Origin: Actinomycetota bacterium
GTDB lineage: Bacteria; Actinomycetota; Acidimicrobiia; Acidimicrobiales; Ilumatobacteraceae
Assembly (NCBI GenBank): GCA_009704065.1
Contig: WLEX01000008.1
Coordinates: 1 to 14,716, forward strand
Direction of reading: 5' to 3'
Length of the DNA: 14,716 nt
Both the position numbers and the translations under genes were made by a program. The notes beneath the pieces are model-generated. The model saw nothing but the letters and a program-made list of their open reading frames with translations. It ran no database searches and was not told where the DNA came from. Of the stretch, positions 1 to 7,105 are shown one piece after another. Numbering within the stretch: the first letter of the stretch is position 1; the number at the start of each line of letters is the position of its first letter.

Positions 1-2
1 CG

Positions 3-386
3 TGGTTTTGGGTACCAAAACTGATGTGGAAACCAATCAGTGTTACTGCCTACATCGTTGCCGGAGAAGCAGTCATCCGAATCACAACGACCGCGACACC
101 CACCAACGTTGTGTACTCGCCTGGTGATGGAAATGAGCCCGTGATATGTCGTGGTCCAGGTACACCGTGGACCTCCTCGAATGGAGACAACGACACCAGT
201 TCGTGCATGTACACCTATCGGTCCGCGTCTCATACTCAGCCTTCTGGCGTATACAAAAGCAAGACCTCCATTGAATGGAAAATCACGTGGACCTCAAATT
301 TGGGCGCTCGAGGCAATCTGGGAACCATTCGATTGGGTCTGAACTCCAATGTCCGTGTGCTCGAGATGCAAGCATTGTCTCGTTGA
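3..386 (+). CDS. C-terminal fragment of a secreted protein family of unknown function (5' end outside window)
   Basis: The reading frame is open to the left edge, so only the last 127 residues are seen; the Met codon at 24 is internal. The pattern is a tryptophan-rich start (W-F-W-V-P-K-L), then W-x-P-I-S-V-T-A, a GDG turn, a cysteine before G-P-G-T-P, a second cysteine before a Tyr-rich strand, a Q-P-x-G-x-Y turn, and W-x-I-T-W followed by V-R-V-L-E-M-Q near the end. From memory this resembles the C-terminus of Streptomyces secreted or membrane-associated proteins often annotated as 'ATP/GTP-binding protein', although nothing here binds nucleotide. The fold looks like a PKD-type beta sandwich with one possible disulfide. 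The function is unknown. The next gene starts 46 bases downstream on the same strand. Confidence 0.6.
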   Translation, partial: WFWVPKLMWKPISVTAYIVAGEAVIRITTTATPTNVVYSPGDGNEPVICRGPGTPWTSSNGDNDTSSCMYTYRSASHTQPSGVYKSKTSIEWKITWTSNLGARGNLGTIRLGLNSNVRVLEMQALSR

Positions 387-432
387 CCGCAATTGGCAAT
401 ATCCTCGTGCGGTACCCCTGAAAGGCCACATC

Positions 433-996
433 ATGAATGACGACAAAGATCGCTTCCTCCTCGACCGCCGCTACACAGCAGCTTTCGAGAATCTTGAAGA
501 CAGCACAATCGCCACCCTTGCTCTTCAACTCGAAGGCGACCTTCGTGATGGTTTCGCTCGCATCGTCGGACTTTCTGCTGCAGCGTTTGATGATCAGGCA
601 TCACTCGGAGGACTTATCCGTGAAGGCATCGCAAAACGTCGCGTGGCCCACGATTCCGGAGTTGTATTGGCCGAGCCATGCACACAATGGACTATTGAAA
701 AATTGGGCGATTCATCGGAAGACCCCACTCTCGAAGAACTTCACGCTGTCTTGCCAGAGGCAACAGAGAAATTTGGTATGGATGCAGTGCGCCTGATGGT
801 CATTCAGTACTCACGTTCTCTTAAGGGTTTCCGTCAATTAGTAGCAACCGATGAGCGGTTCGCTCCATCGGGAAGCGCACCTGGTATTACCGTTCTCGAA
901 AAAGACGAAGCCGAACAAGCAGCAAAGCGTGAAGCACGCAAGGCGCGTAAAGCGGAAGAAAAAGCAGCCAAGGCTAAGCAGCAAGGAAAGCGCTAG
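433..996 (+). CDS. Hypothetical protein, 187 aa, with a Lys/Ala/Glu-rich C-terminal tail
   Basis: I do not recognise this protein. It starts with M-N-D-D-K-D-R-F at 433, preceded by GAAAGG at 420-425 with a 7-base gap. An upstream in-frame ATG at 349 would overlap the previous gene and is less likely. There is no signal peptide or membrane segment, so it is probably cytoplasmic. The first roughly 150 residues look like a mixed helical domain with two cysteines at most. The last roughly 35 residues are an alternating Lys/Arg, Ala and Glu segment (E-A-E-Q-A-A-K-R-E-A-R-K-A-R-K), probably one long helix of the kind that contacts nucleic acid or ribosomes. Its stop codon overlaps the stop codon of the convergent phosphofructokinase gene. 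Confidence 0.7.
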   Translation: MNDDKDRFLLDRRYTAAFENLEDSTIATLALQLEGDLRDGFARIVGLSAAAFDDQASLGGLIREGIAKRRVAHDSGVVLAEPCTQWTIEKLGDSSEDPTLEELHAVLPEATEKFGMDAVRLMVIQYSRSLKGFRQLVATDERFAPSGSAPGITVLEKDEAEQAAKREARKARKAEEKAAKAKQQGKR

Positions 997-2027
997 CCGA
1001 AAAATACGGTTGCCACATTGTCGTATAGCGACAAGTCGACATACCGAGTTTTCCCCACCATGTCATGAAGTGGAACGGTGACTATGTCGTCGCCTTTCAC
1101 AGCAACCATCGATGCTTCAACCCCTTCGTGCAGAGCAGTCACTGCTGCCACTCCGAGGCGGGTGCATAACACTCGATCGAATGCTGCGGGTGTGCCACCA
1201 CGTTGCACATGCCCAATTTGCACCACACGTGTTTCAAATCCAGTGCGTTGAAAAAGTTCGCGTGCAACTTCGACACTGATGCCACCCAACCGATGACGAC
1301 CATATGGGTCGAGATCGTATTGCGGCATTGGCATTGTTCCTTCCGCAGGCATAGCTCCTTCAGCAACCACAACAATGGAAGCAAATTTTCCACGCGCGTG
1401 TTTGCGCTTGACTGCTTCAGCGATGTATTCAATATTGAACGGCCGTTCAGGAATAAGAACTGCCGTCGCTCCACCAGCAATACCGGCATATGTGGCAATC
1501 CATCCGGTATCGCGACCCATTACTTCAACAACCATGATTCGGTCATGACTTTCGGCTGTGGTGTGTAACCGATCAATTGCATCGGTAGCAGTCTGTACGG
1601 CAGTGTGAAAACCAAAACACACATCGGTTCCTTCAACGTCATTATCGATAGTCTTGGGAACTCCGAGAACGTTGATACCCACCTCATCGTGCAGTCGTGA
1701 TGCGACGGTGAGAGACCCATTGCCACCAATCACGATGAGAGCATCAATCGACATGATGTTCATCACTTCACGAACTCGTTGCGGCCCACCGTCTGTGTCG
1801 TAGGGGCTACCTCGGCGGGTGCCCAGAATTGTTCCCCCATGCGGCAAGGTGCCGCGCATTGTTTCCACAGTGAGTTCCATGCTGCGCATTTCCAGCACAC
1901 CATCCCACGCATCCAGAAAACCCACCACCGTGTCGCCATGATCGTTGATTGCTTTACGCACCACTGCACGAATGACTGCGTTTAGACCGGGGCAATCTCC
2001 CCCACCAGTTAAAACTCCAATGCGCAT
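993..2027 (-). CDS. pfkA: 6-phosphofructokinase, actinobacterial type
   Basis: It phosphorylates fructose 6-phosphate to fructose 1,6-bisphosphate in glycolysis, in the cytoplasm. The 344-residue protein opens with M-R-I-G-V-L-T-G-G-G-D-C-P-G-L-N-A, the nucleotide/phosphate-binding loop. It has GGNGS at 101-105, P-K-T-I-D-N-D at 124-130 with the catalytic Asp, M-G-R-D-T-G-W at 170-176, and Q-R-G-G-T-P near the C-terminus. Gly104 with a Lys just before T-I-D-N-D is, from memory, the mixed 'X' pattern seen in actinobacterial ATP-dependent enzymes; PPi-dependent ones carry Asp at position 104. Asn at 103 in place of the usual Asp or Glu is odd. The ATG at 2027 is preferred because it gives the family's usual start; a GTG two codons upstream (2033) is possible. 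It lies 40 bases downstream of the MOSC gene and is probably the last gene of that transcript. Confidence 0.93.
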   Translation of the reverse strand: MRIGVLTGGGDCPGLNAVIRAVVRKAINDHGDTVVGFLDAWDGVLEMRSMELTVETMRGTLPHGGTILGTRRGSPYDTDGGPQRVREVMNIMSIDALIVIGGNGSLTVASRLHDEVGINVLGVPKTIDNDVEGTDVCFGFHTAVQTATDAIDRLHTTAESHDRIMVVEVMGRDTGWIATYAGIAGGATAVLIPERPFNIEYIAEAVKRKHARGKFASIVVVAEGAMPAEGTMPMPQYDLDPYGRHRLGGISVEVARELFQRTGFETRVVQIGHVQRGGTPAAFDRVLCTRLGVAAVTALHEGVEASMVAVKGDDIVTVPLHDMVGKTRYVDLSLYDNVATVFFG

Positions 2028-2067
2028 GGGCACACGCTAACCACGGAAAAGTACAGGAGTTCTCTAT

Positions 2068-2907
2068 TTACAGAAAAGTAAGTTCATCATCTAACGAAAT
2101 GGAACCAGGTGTTGTTATTCGTGCGTACACCCCGACCGCTTGATTCAGATCTCGCACCACGTGGCGCAATATGTTGCGGTCTTCGGGAATGTTGTCGTTG
2201 ATACGCCGAGTAATCATGATGCATCGCGGACACGGATCGAGAAACTCAATGACTGTAGTGCCAATGCGTGCAGTGCGACCTTTCCACGAGAACTCAATAT
2301 GTCCTTCGTGATGTTGGGTTTCAACCACAATGCTCGGCCTGAATCGCAATACATCAACAACAGAATCAGGCAATGCTTCCTGCAGTGCTGTTAACGCAGA
2401 TGTAGTCATCACCATGAGTGGCCAGCAATCGTGGTGTGTTCCGGGTGGTGATTCAAATTCACCCACTTCAGGTGGGAATACGGAGAAGTCAGGAAGCGGT
2501 TCATCTTCGGCACGACCAAAAATTCCGCGCAACTCCGTCATAACATCTGCTGAGTCAGCTGCGCCACGACGAAAGTGTTCAATGTTGCCCGAGGCAGGCA
2601 AAGATTCAAGTGTCACCGAATGGTGCAATGCTTCAGAGAGTGCGGTGTGCACGTTTTCATCGCTGCTAAGAATCTCGGAACCGTTTGGCAAGGTGATCAC
2701 AACATGATTGCTCTGATCTCCGATGGGACGTGCAGTGAATTGCATGAGATCACCAATTTTTTTAGCACCCCGAATACCACCGCGTTCGTTGTCGCGAATG
2801 GCCCAGTGACGATCGCCCACAATTCCGAGTTCCGATACACCTATTGATGGGACCTGAACCCCCACCATTGATTTCACGGGGTAGGTCCATAGTTGTGACA
2901 CCCTCAT
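2068..2907 (-). CDS. MOSC domain-containing protein (mARC/YcbX-like)
   Basis: This 279-residue protein has the two-part layout of the family. The N-terminal MOSC beta-barrel domain covers about residues 1-115, with Y-P-V-K-S at 9-13 and G-D-R-H-W at 31-35. The MOSC domain follows to the end, with R-F-R-P at 188-191 and D-P-C-P-R-C at 224-229. In this family the second cysteine of that motif (Cys229 here) is the proposed ligand of the molybdenum cofactor; the proteins reduce N-hydroxylated compounds or deliver sulfur. The substrate here is unknown. It is probably cytoplasmic. It starts 9 bases after the NfuA-like stop codon, which suggests co-transcription and fits a shared theme of sulfur and metal-cofactor chemistry. 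I see no strong Shine-Dalgarno sequence. Confidence 0.88.
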   Translation of the reverse strand: MRVSQLWTYPVKSMVGVQVPSIGVSELGIVGDRHWAIRDNERGGIRGAKKIGDLMQFTARPIGDQSNHVVITLPNGSEILSSDENVHTALSEALHHSVTLESLPASGNIEHFRRGAADSADVMTELRGIFGRAEDEPLPDFSVFPPEVGEFESPPGTHHDCWPLMVMTTSALTALQEALPDSVVDVLRFRPSIVVETQHHEGHIEFSWKGRTARIGTTVIEFLDPCPRCIMITRRINDNIPEDRNILRHVVRDLNQAVGVYARITTPGSISLDDELTFL

Positions 2908-2916
2908 GACGAATGC

Positions 2917-3567
2917 TCAGCTGTAATAAGGGTTTGAACCCGTTGCATGATCGGTGATGTCACGCACTTTGACAACGCCAGGAACTTGTTCAATCAAGGT
3001 GGTCTGCACACCATCGAGCATGGTCATCTTGCTCATGGAGCAGCCATGGCAACCGCCACCCATGGTGAGGTAGGCAACGCCTTCAGTGTCGTGACCGACG
3101 AAAGTAACAAAGCCACCATGTGCAGCAAGTGATGGATTGACATCAACAGAAATAACAGCCTCGATAGATGCCGACAATTCGTCATCGTTAACAAGACCCT
3201 CGATCATTGCAACCGGCGGTTTGTTGGGGTTACGAATGATGAGACCTTGACGCTCGGAATAATCGAGAGTGGCACCATTGATGTGTTCGAAACTTGCAAG
3301 CGGGATGATGACTTTCAGTCCTTCAATCGTGCGCACTTCATCAGAGAACGCGGCCTGCGTCACAATCTCGAAAGATAAGTCGTACTTGAATTCTTCGCCA
3401 GGAGCCGCCATCACTTCGAGACGAAGTCCAAGGCGCTCTTTTTCTGGTTCTTCATCACGAAGAATCTTGAGTTGCACAAGTGCTTCCTCAGTGATTTCGA
3501 TAATGGTGTCGGTGCTGTCGGGGGCAAGTGGGCTCACGATGTGAAGGCTATCTACTGACGGGGGCAC
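2917..3567 (-). CDS. nfuA: NfuA-like Fe-S cluster carrier (degenerate IscA-like domain plus NifU C-terminal domain)
   Basis: The protein is about 216 residues. Residues 22-115 resemble the A-type (HesB/IscA) domain but lack all its cluster-binding cysteines, as in E. coli NfuA. Residues 125-205 are a NifU C-terminal domain with G-G-G-C-H-G-C-S-M-S; Cys173 and Cys176 (CxxC) are the only cysteines in the protein and would hold a [4Fe-4S] cluster bridging a dimer. The role is transfer of Fe-S clusters to client enzymes in the cytoplasm. No ATG is available near the 5' end. The choices are TTG at 3570, GTG at 3567 or GTG at 3537, and 3567 is a compromise. It follows the SDR gene by about 20 bases and precedes the MOSC gene by 9, so it probably sits in one operon. 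It looks slightly longer than the E. coli protein because of an N-terminal extension. Confidence 0.9.
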   Translation of the reverse strand: MPPSVDSLHIVSPLAPDSTDTIIEITEEALVQLKILRDEEPEKERLGLRLEVMAAPGEEFKYDLSFEIVTQAAFSDEVRTIEGLKVIIPLASFEHINGATLDYSERQGLIIRNPNKPPVAMIEGLVNDDELSASIEAVISVDVNPSLAAHGGFVTFVGHDTEGVAYLTMGGGCHGCSMSKMTMLDGVQTTLIEQVPGVVKVRDITDHATGSNPYYS

Positions 3568-3586
3568 CAAACACGGTGGTGCGCAA

Positions 3587-4375
3587 CTACTGCCCTACCC
3601 GGAGGTTCGAGCCTCCACCATCGACCTGGATTCGTTGTCCGGTGATGTACGAGGCAGCTGGAGAACAGAACCACAACACAGCATTAGCAATGTCTTCAGG
3701 CTGGCAGACCCTGCCGAAGGGGGCATCACTATCCATTGAACGTAGGTCGTCCATTTCGCGTCGGCCCGTGATGGCTCGAGCTAAGCGCACACCCATATCG
3801 GTCTCCACCAACCCCGGCGCCACGATGTTGACGCGGATATTGTTCGGTCGTTCTTCCTTTGCCAAAGTAAGTGCCAGTGCTTCCATTGCTGCTTTGCCCA
3901 TGTTGTAGGGAGCACCATTTGCCGACATGCCTGAAGTAGCAACAGATGAAATGAATACGATGTCACCGCGATCTCGTGCGCGCATGGACGGCAACAGTGC
4001 CCGACACAATTGATGAGGCCCAAGCGCGTGGGTGGCCACTAACTGCCACAACTCTTCAGCTGTTGTATCGGCAACGCTTCGACCTTTAGATGCGATGCCC
4101 CCATTGAGCACTGCAATATCAATGCCGCTGTGCACTGACAAAATATCTTGCACCATCGCAACATTTTCTTCAGGAATATCATTTGCTCCCTGATGAATGG
4201 TGGCCAGTCCACCCGCATCGATAATGGTGCGCATTGTTTCTTCAGCAGCTTCTTTATTGCGGTGGTAGTTGATTGCAACTGTCGCACCTTCTGCTGCAAG
4301 CGCGAGTGAAATCGCTTTACCGATTCCGCGTCCTCCGCCAGTGACCAATGCAATTCGTCCGTCTAAAACGCCCAT
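3587..4375 (-). CDS. Short-chain dehydrogenase/reductase (SDR family, FabG-like)
   Basis: An NAD(P)-dependent oxidoreductase of the classical SDR type, 262 residues with a Rossmann fold. T-G-G-G-R-G-I-G at 12-19 binds the cofactor. The active site shows Ser in F-I-S-S-V (about 143-144), Tyr157 and Lys161 in Y-N-M-G-K. P-G-L-V-E-T-D and the C-terminal I-Q-V-D-G-G-G are also typical. The usual N-N-A-G structural motif reads L-N-G-G. The substrate cannot be told from sequence. The start at 4375 is chosen because GGGGGA stands just ahead of it; an upstream ATG at 4387 in the same frame has no ribosome binding site. It is the first gene of a four-gene minus-strand cluster and diverges from the CDF transporter gene. 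Confidence 0.92.
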   Translation of the reverse strand: MGVLDGRIALVTGGGRGIGKAISLALAAEGATVAINYHRNKEAAEETMRTIIDAGGLATIHQGANDIPEENVAMVQDILSVHSGIDIAVLNGGIASKGRSVADTTAEELWQLVATHALGPHQLCRALLPSMRARDRGDIVFISSVATSGMSANGAPYNMGKAAMEALALTLAKEERPNNIRVNIVAPGLVETDMGVRLARAITGRREMDDLRSMDSDAPFGRVCQPEDIANAVLWFCSPAASYITGQRIQVDGGGSNLRVGQ

Positions 4376-4441
4376 AGTTTCCCCCATATGTTTCTGACCG
4401 TGAATGCCACATTTGCGGCCTCACTATGACAACCTAGACCC
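4376..4441. promoter_or_regulatory. Divergent intergenic region, presumed promoters for the SDR cluster and the CDF gene
   Basis: These 66 bases separate two divergent start codons, so both promoters should lie here or run into the coding ends. On the minus strand TTGTCA (4427-4432) is followed after 17 bases by TGGCAT, a fair -35 with a poor -10. On the plus strand TATGAC at 4425-4430 sits very close to the CDF ATG, which would leave almost no leader. Neither is convincing alone. Confidence 0.3.
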
Positions 4442-5359
4442 ATGAATGAAGGCAGTCGTAAGGCAATCATCGCGGCGTTTTTCGCCAACCTCGGAATCGC
4501 TATCTCTAAATTTGTCGGCTTTCTCATTACAGGGTCAGCCGGATTAGCAGCAGAGGCCGTCCATTCCTTTGCTGACACGGGAAATCAAGGGCTTCTCATG
4601 CTGGGAGCCAAGCGCTCAGTGAAGGCGCGAGACGAAGAACATCCATTCGGCCACGAACGTGAGCGCTACTTCTGGGCATTCATTGTGGCACTCGTATTGT
4701 TCAGCATGGGTGGCCTCTTTGCTCTGTACGAAGGCATACATAAATTTCGTAATCCTCATGAGACGGACAACATTGGAATTGCCGTTGGAATTCTGATTGT
4801 GGCAATTCTTCTCGAGTCCTATTCCCTACGAACAGCCATCAAAGAAACTGCTCATGTGAAATCGCCTGATCAGAGTTACTGGCAATTTATTCGCTCGGCA
4901 AAGCAACCAGAACTCCCCACCGTTTTGCTCGAAGATGTTGCAGCAGAAACCGGCCTCTTGTTTGCTCTCGCTGGCGTCCTTCTTGCCCACTACACACATG
5001 AACCACGATGGGATGCAGTGGGTTCCATTGCCATTGGACTTCTTCTTGTGGTTGTTGCCTTCATTCTCGGTGCAGAGATGAAAGGTCTCCTTATGGGTGA
5101 GACGGCCTCACCCGAGACTCGACTCGCACTGGCCAAAGCACTTCGTGATCACCCTCATGTGCAAGAAGTTATTTACTTGCACACAGAGCACTTAGGCCCC
5201 GACGCCCTTCTCGTTGCAGCGAAAGCCATTTTTAGTCCCACATTGTCGGCAGCAGACGTAAGCCGCAGCATCGATGAAGCAGAAGTAGAGATGCGACGGG
5301 CAGTGCCGAGCGCGCGATTCATCTTTATTGAACCCGACATTGCCCGCACTGGCATATAA
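4442..5359 (+). CDS. Cation diffusion facilitator family transporter
   Basis: A 305-residue inner-membrane metal-ion/proton antiporter of the CDF family (Zn2+ or another divalent metal). About six membrane helices are visible in two blocks, residues 8-30 to 118 and 160-215. The metal site of helix 2 is H-S-F-A-D (His41, Asp45). The helix 5 counterpart is L-L-E-D-V-A-A-E-T-G at 162-171. The loop motif E-H-P-F-G-H-E-R-E-R-Y-F-W-A-F (66-80) is typical of the subgroup related to human SLC30A9. A cytoplasmic C-terminal domain of about 80 residues follows, ending in the F-I-F-I-E-P-D strand. I see no good Shine-Dalgarno sequence ahead of the ATG. It is followed after 21 bases by the TPP riboswitch, but nothing ties its function to thiamine. 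Confidence 0.9.
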   Translation: MNEGSRKAIIAAFFANLGIAISKFVGFLITGSAGLAAEAVHSFADTGNQGLLMLGAKRSVKARDEEHPFGHERERYFWAFIVALVLFSMGGLFALYEGIHKFRNPHETDNIGIAVGILIVAILLESYSLRTAIKETAHVKSPDQSYWQFIRSAKQPELPTVLLEDVAAETGLLFALAGVLLAHYTHEPRWDAVGSIAIGLLLVVVAFILGAEMKGLLMGETASPETRLALAKALRDHPHVQEVIYLHTEHLGPDALLVAAKAIFSPTLSAADVSRSIDEAEVEMRRAVPSARFIFIEPDIARTGI

Positions 5360-5360
5360 C
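5355..5360 (+). promoter_or_regulatory. Possible -10 box for the thiamine operon
   Basis: TATAAC overlaps the stop codon of the CDF gene and lies about 25 bases upstream of the riboswitch aptamer, the right place for a dedicated promoter. No -35 box at normal spacing is evident (TTGAAC at 5328-5333 is 21 bases away). Read-through from the CDF gene is the alternative. Confidence 0.3.
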
Positions 5361-5380
5361 CTCAGACGTACAACCAAACA

Positions 5381-5466
5381 ATGGGGAGCTCGCGCGATCG
5401 GCGGGCTGAGAGGGTCACTGCGGTGACCGACCCACAACCTGATCTGGATAATGCCAGCGGAGGGAA
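5381..5466 (+). ncRNA. TPP riboswitch (THI element)
   Basis: All the conserved blocks of the thiamine pyrophosphate aptamer are present. GGGG is at 5383-5386 and CTGAGA at 5406-5411. A perfect variable hairpin has arms at 5413-5418 and 5423-5428. ACCTGATCTGG is followed by ATAATGCCAGCG, and the element closes with GAGGGAA. CUCGC near 5389-5393 can pair with GCGGG just before CTGAGA to form the P3 stem, and CUGG with CCAG forms P4. The 3' end contains GGAGGG (5459-5464), which is also the ribosome binding site of the kinase gene 7 bases downstream, and no U-tract hairpin follows. Control is therefore inferred to be at translation initiation: TPP bound, operon off. The outer P1 pairing looks weak by eye. 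Confidence 0.96.
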
Positions 5467-5471
5467 ACAAC

Positions 5472-6116
5472 ATGGCTTTCACGCACGCAATCATTTTCAC
5501 TGGCGGCGACCCACCACATCCCAATGTTGTGAAACATCTTGATAGAGATGCGCTCGTTATCGCAGCCGATTCTGGTTATACCCATGCGCAATCACTCGGC
5601 ATGCAACCACATCTTCTGGTGGGTGACATGGACTCCATTTCACCGGCAGATATTGCAGACGCACAAGCGCGCAGTGTGGAGATTCACGCGTACAACACAG
5701 CCAAAGATGAAACCGACACAGAAATTGCCGTCTCTGGTTCAATCGAGCGTGGCATTACTGACATCACAGTCGTATCGGGTGGAGGCGACCGCTTCGACCA
5801 TCTCTTGGGCATGGTGCATTCGCTAGCCACCTCACATTGCACTCTTTACTTAGGAAAAGCACATGTGCAATTTGCTCAACAAGACTTACCGCGCACACTT
5901 TCGGTCTCTATTGGTGACGTGGTTTCACTCATACCATTGGGTGGATCGGCTCGCATTTCCACTACCGGCCTGCAATGGAATTTGTGCGACGAGGACCTAC
6001 ATGCATTCGCATCTCGTGGTGTGAGCAATATCGCCACCCACCCATCCGTTGATGTCGTCGTTACTCGCGGCTCAGTAGCAATTATCCAGCCAAATTTCAT
6101 TGAAGGAACACAATGA
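5472..6116 (+). CDS. thiN: Thiamine diphosphokinase (thiamine pyrophosphokinase)
   Basis: It transfers pyrophosphate from ATP to thiamine, giving TPP and AMP, in the cytoplasm. The 214-residue protein has the family motifs in order: A-D-S-G at 32-35, V-G-D-M-D-S at 50-55 (metal/ATP binding), K-D-E-T-D-T-E at 78-84, G-G-G-D-R-F-D-H at 103-110, then the C-terminal thiamine-binding beta domain with G-L-Q-W-N-L. The start at 5472 is fixed by GGAGGG seven bases upstream; an in-frame ATG at 5451 lies inside the riboswitch and is not credible. It is the first gene of the operon and overlaps the next gene by ATGA. Its pairing with an uptake system indicates salvage of external thiamine. Confidence 0.95.
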   Translation: MAFTHAIIFTGGDPPHPNVVKHLDRDALVIAADSGYTHAQSLGMQPHLLVGDMDSISPADIADAQARSVEIHAYNTAKDETDTEIAVSGSIERGITDITVVSGGGDRFDHLLGMVHSLATSHCTLYLGKAHVQFAQQDLPRTLSVSIGDVVSLIPLGGSARISTTGLQWNLCDEDLHAFASRGVSNIATHPSVDVVVTRGSVAIIQPNFIEGTQ

Positions 6117-7105
6117 AACGATTCATCTTTCTCATCACTGCAGTGGTCGCATTGTCATCATGCACTTCCGCTGCAACTGAAACTGCCCAAGAAAAAACTA
6201 CAACTCTCACGCTTCTGGCCTACGACGCATTTACGCCAGAGCCAGGCATTTTTGATTCGTTTACTAACGACACAGGTATTGCCGTAAAAATTGTGACGGG
6301 TGGAGATTCAGGCGTACTGATTTCTAAAGCGATTCTTACTGCGGGGAAGCCTGAAGGAGACGTGCTGTGGGGTGTTGACAACACAATGCTGTCGCGAGCG
6401 CAGCAAGCGTCACTCCTCACAAGTTATGAACCAGTCGATATCGGAGACATTTGTTTAAATGCCGATACAGACTGGTTTGCAAGTAGGAATCTTGCCATAC
6501 CTACTCGGCTAGAAGATTTAGTGCTCCCCCAATATCGGGGTCTAGTTGTCACTCAAGATCCTGTTGCTTCATCACCTGGTCTTGGTTTTCTACTCGGAAC
6601 CATTGCTCACTTCGGAGAAGGAAAATGGCAGAAGTATTGGTCAGCGTTACAAAGTAACGGTGTTCATATTGCCCCCGATTGGACTACTGCATACACCATT
6701 GATTTTTCCGGAGGTTCTGGCAACGGTAAATACCCCCTTGTTGTGAGCTACGGCTCTAGTCCACCTGCCGAAGTTCTCTATGCAGACCCATCAGCGCCGA
6801 TAACTGAACCAACAACCTCTGTCATTGAGTCATCTTGTTTCCGTCAAACTGAATACGTTGGTGTTCTGCGAGGAAGCAAACACATCACGGCTTCTCAGCA
6901 ATTGATTTCCTTTCTGTTAGGAAAGAAATTTCAAGAGTCCATGCCCCTTTCACTATTCGTTTTCCCCGTGAACCCAGATGCAACATTGCCGGACCTATTC
7001 ACCAAATTTGCCGTGCGTGCAAAAACACCACTCACTATTAGTCCTCAAGACATAGAAAAGAACCGAGAAAAATGGCTGAACGAGTGGAGAGCACTACTGC
7101 TATGA
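6113..7105 (+). CDS. thiB: Thiamine ABC transporter, substrate-binding lipoprotein (ThiB-like)
   Basis: A 330-residue extracytoplasmic solute-binding protein, about the length of E. coli ThiB. The N-terminus is a signal peptide with the lipobox A-L-S-S-C, so Cys17 should be lipidated and the protein tethered to the outer face of the membrane. Family landmarks are T-L-L-A-Y-D-A-F at the start of the mature domain, the D-N-T-M-L-S region, Q-D-P-V-A-S-S-P-G-L-G-F, D-W-T-T-A-Y-T-I-D-F-S-G-G-S-G, and L-V-V-S-Y-G-S-S-P-P-A-E-V. Together these are specific for the thiamine branch rather than the iron or spermidine branches. It starts inside the stop of the kinase gene (ATGA), implying translational coupling, and ends with the same overlap into the permease. 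Confidence 0.94.
   Translation: MKRFIFLITAVVALSSCTSAATETAQEKTTTLTLLAYDAFTPEPGIFDSFTNDTGIAVKIVTGGDSGVLISKAILTAGKPEGDVLWGVDNTMLSRAQQASLLTSYEPVDIGDICLNADTDWFASRNLAIPTRLEDLVLPQYRGLVVTQDPVASSPGLGFLLGTIAHFGEGKWQKYWSALQSNGVHIAPDWTTAYTIDFSGGSGNGKYPLVVSYGSSPPAEVLYADPSAPITEPTTSVIESSCFRQTEYVGVLRGSKHITASQQLISFLLGKKFQESMPLSLFVFPVNPDATLPDLFTKFAVRAKTPLTISPQDIEKNREKWLNEWRALLL

Noticed and set aside
349..432. Upstream ATG extending the unknown gene by 28 residues
   Set aside because: It overlaps the preceding gene, and the ATG at 433 has GAAAGG at proper spacing.
7072..7101. Earlier start for the ThiP-like permease
   Set aside because: The ATG at 7102 overlaps the thiB stop as ATGA, the same coupling as at the previous junction, and the added ten residues are not hydrophobic.
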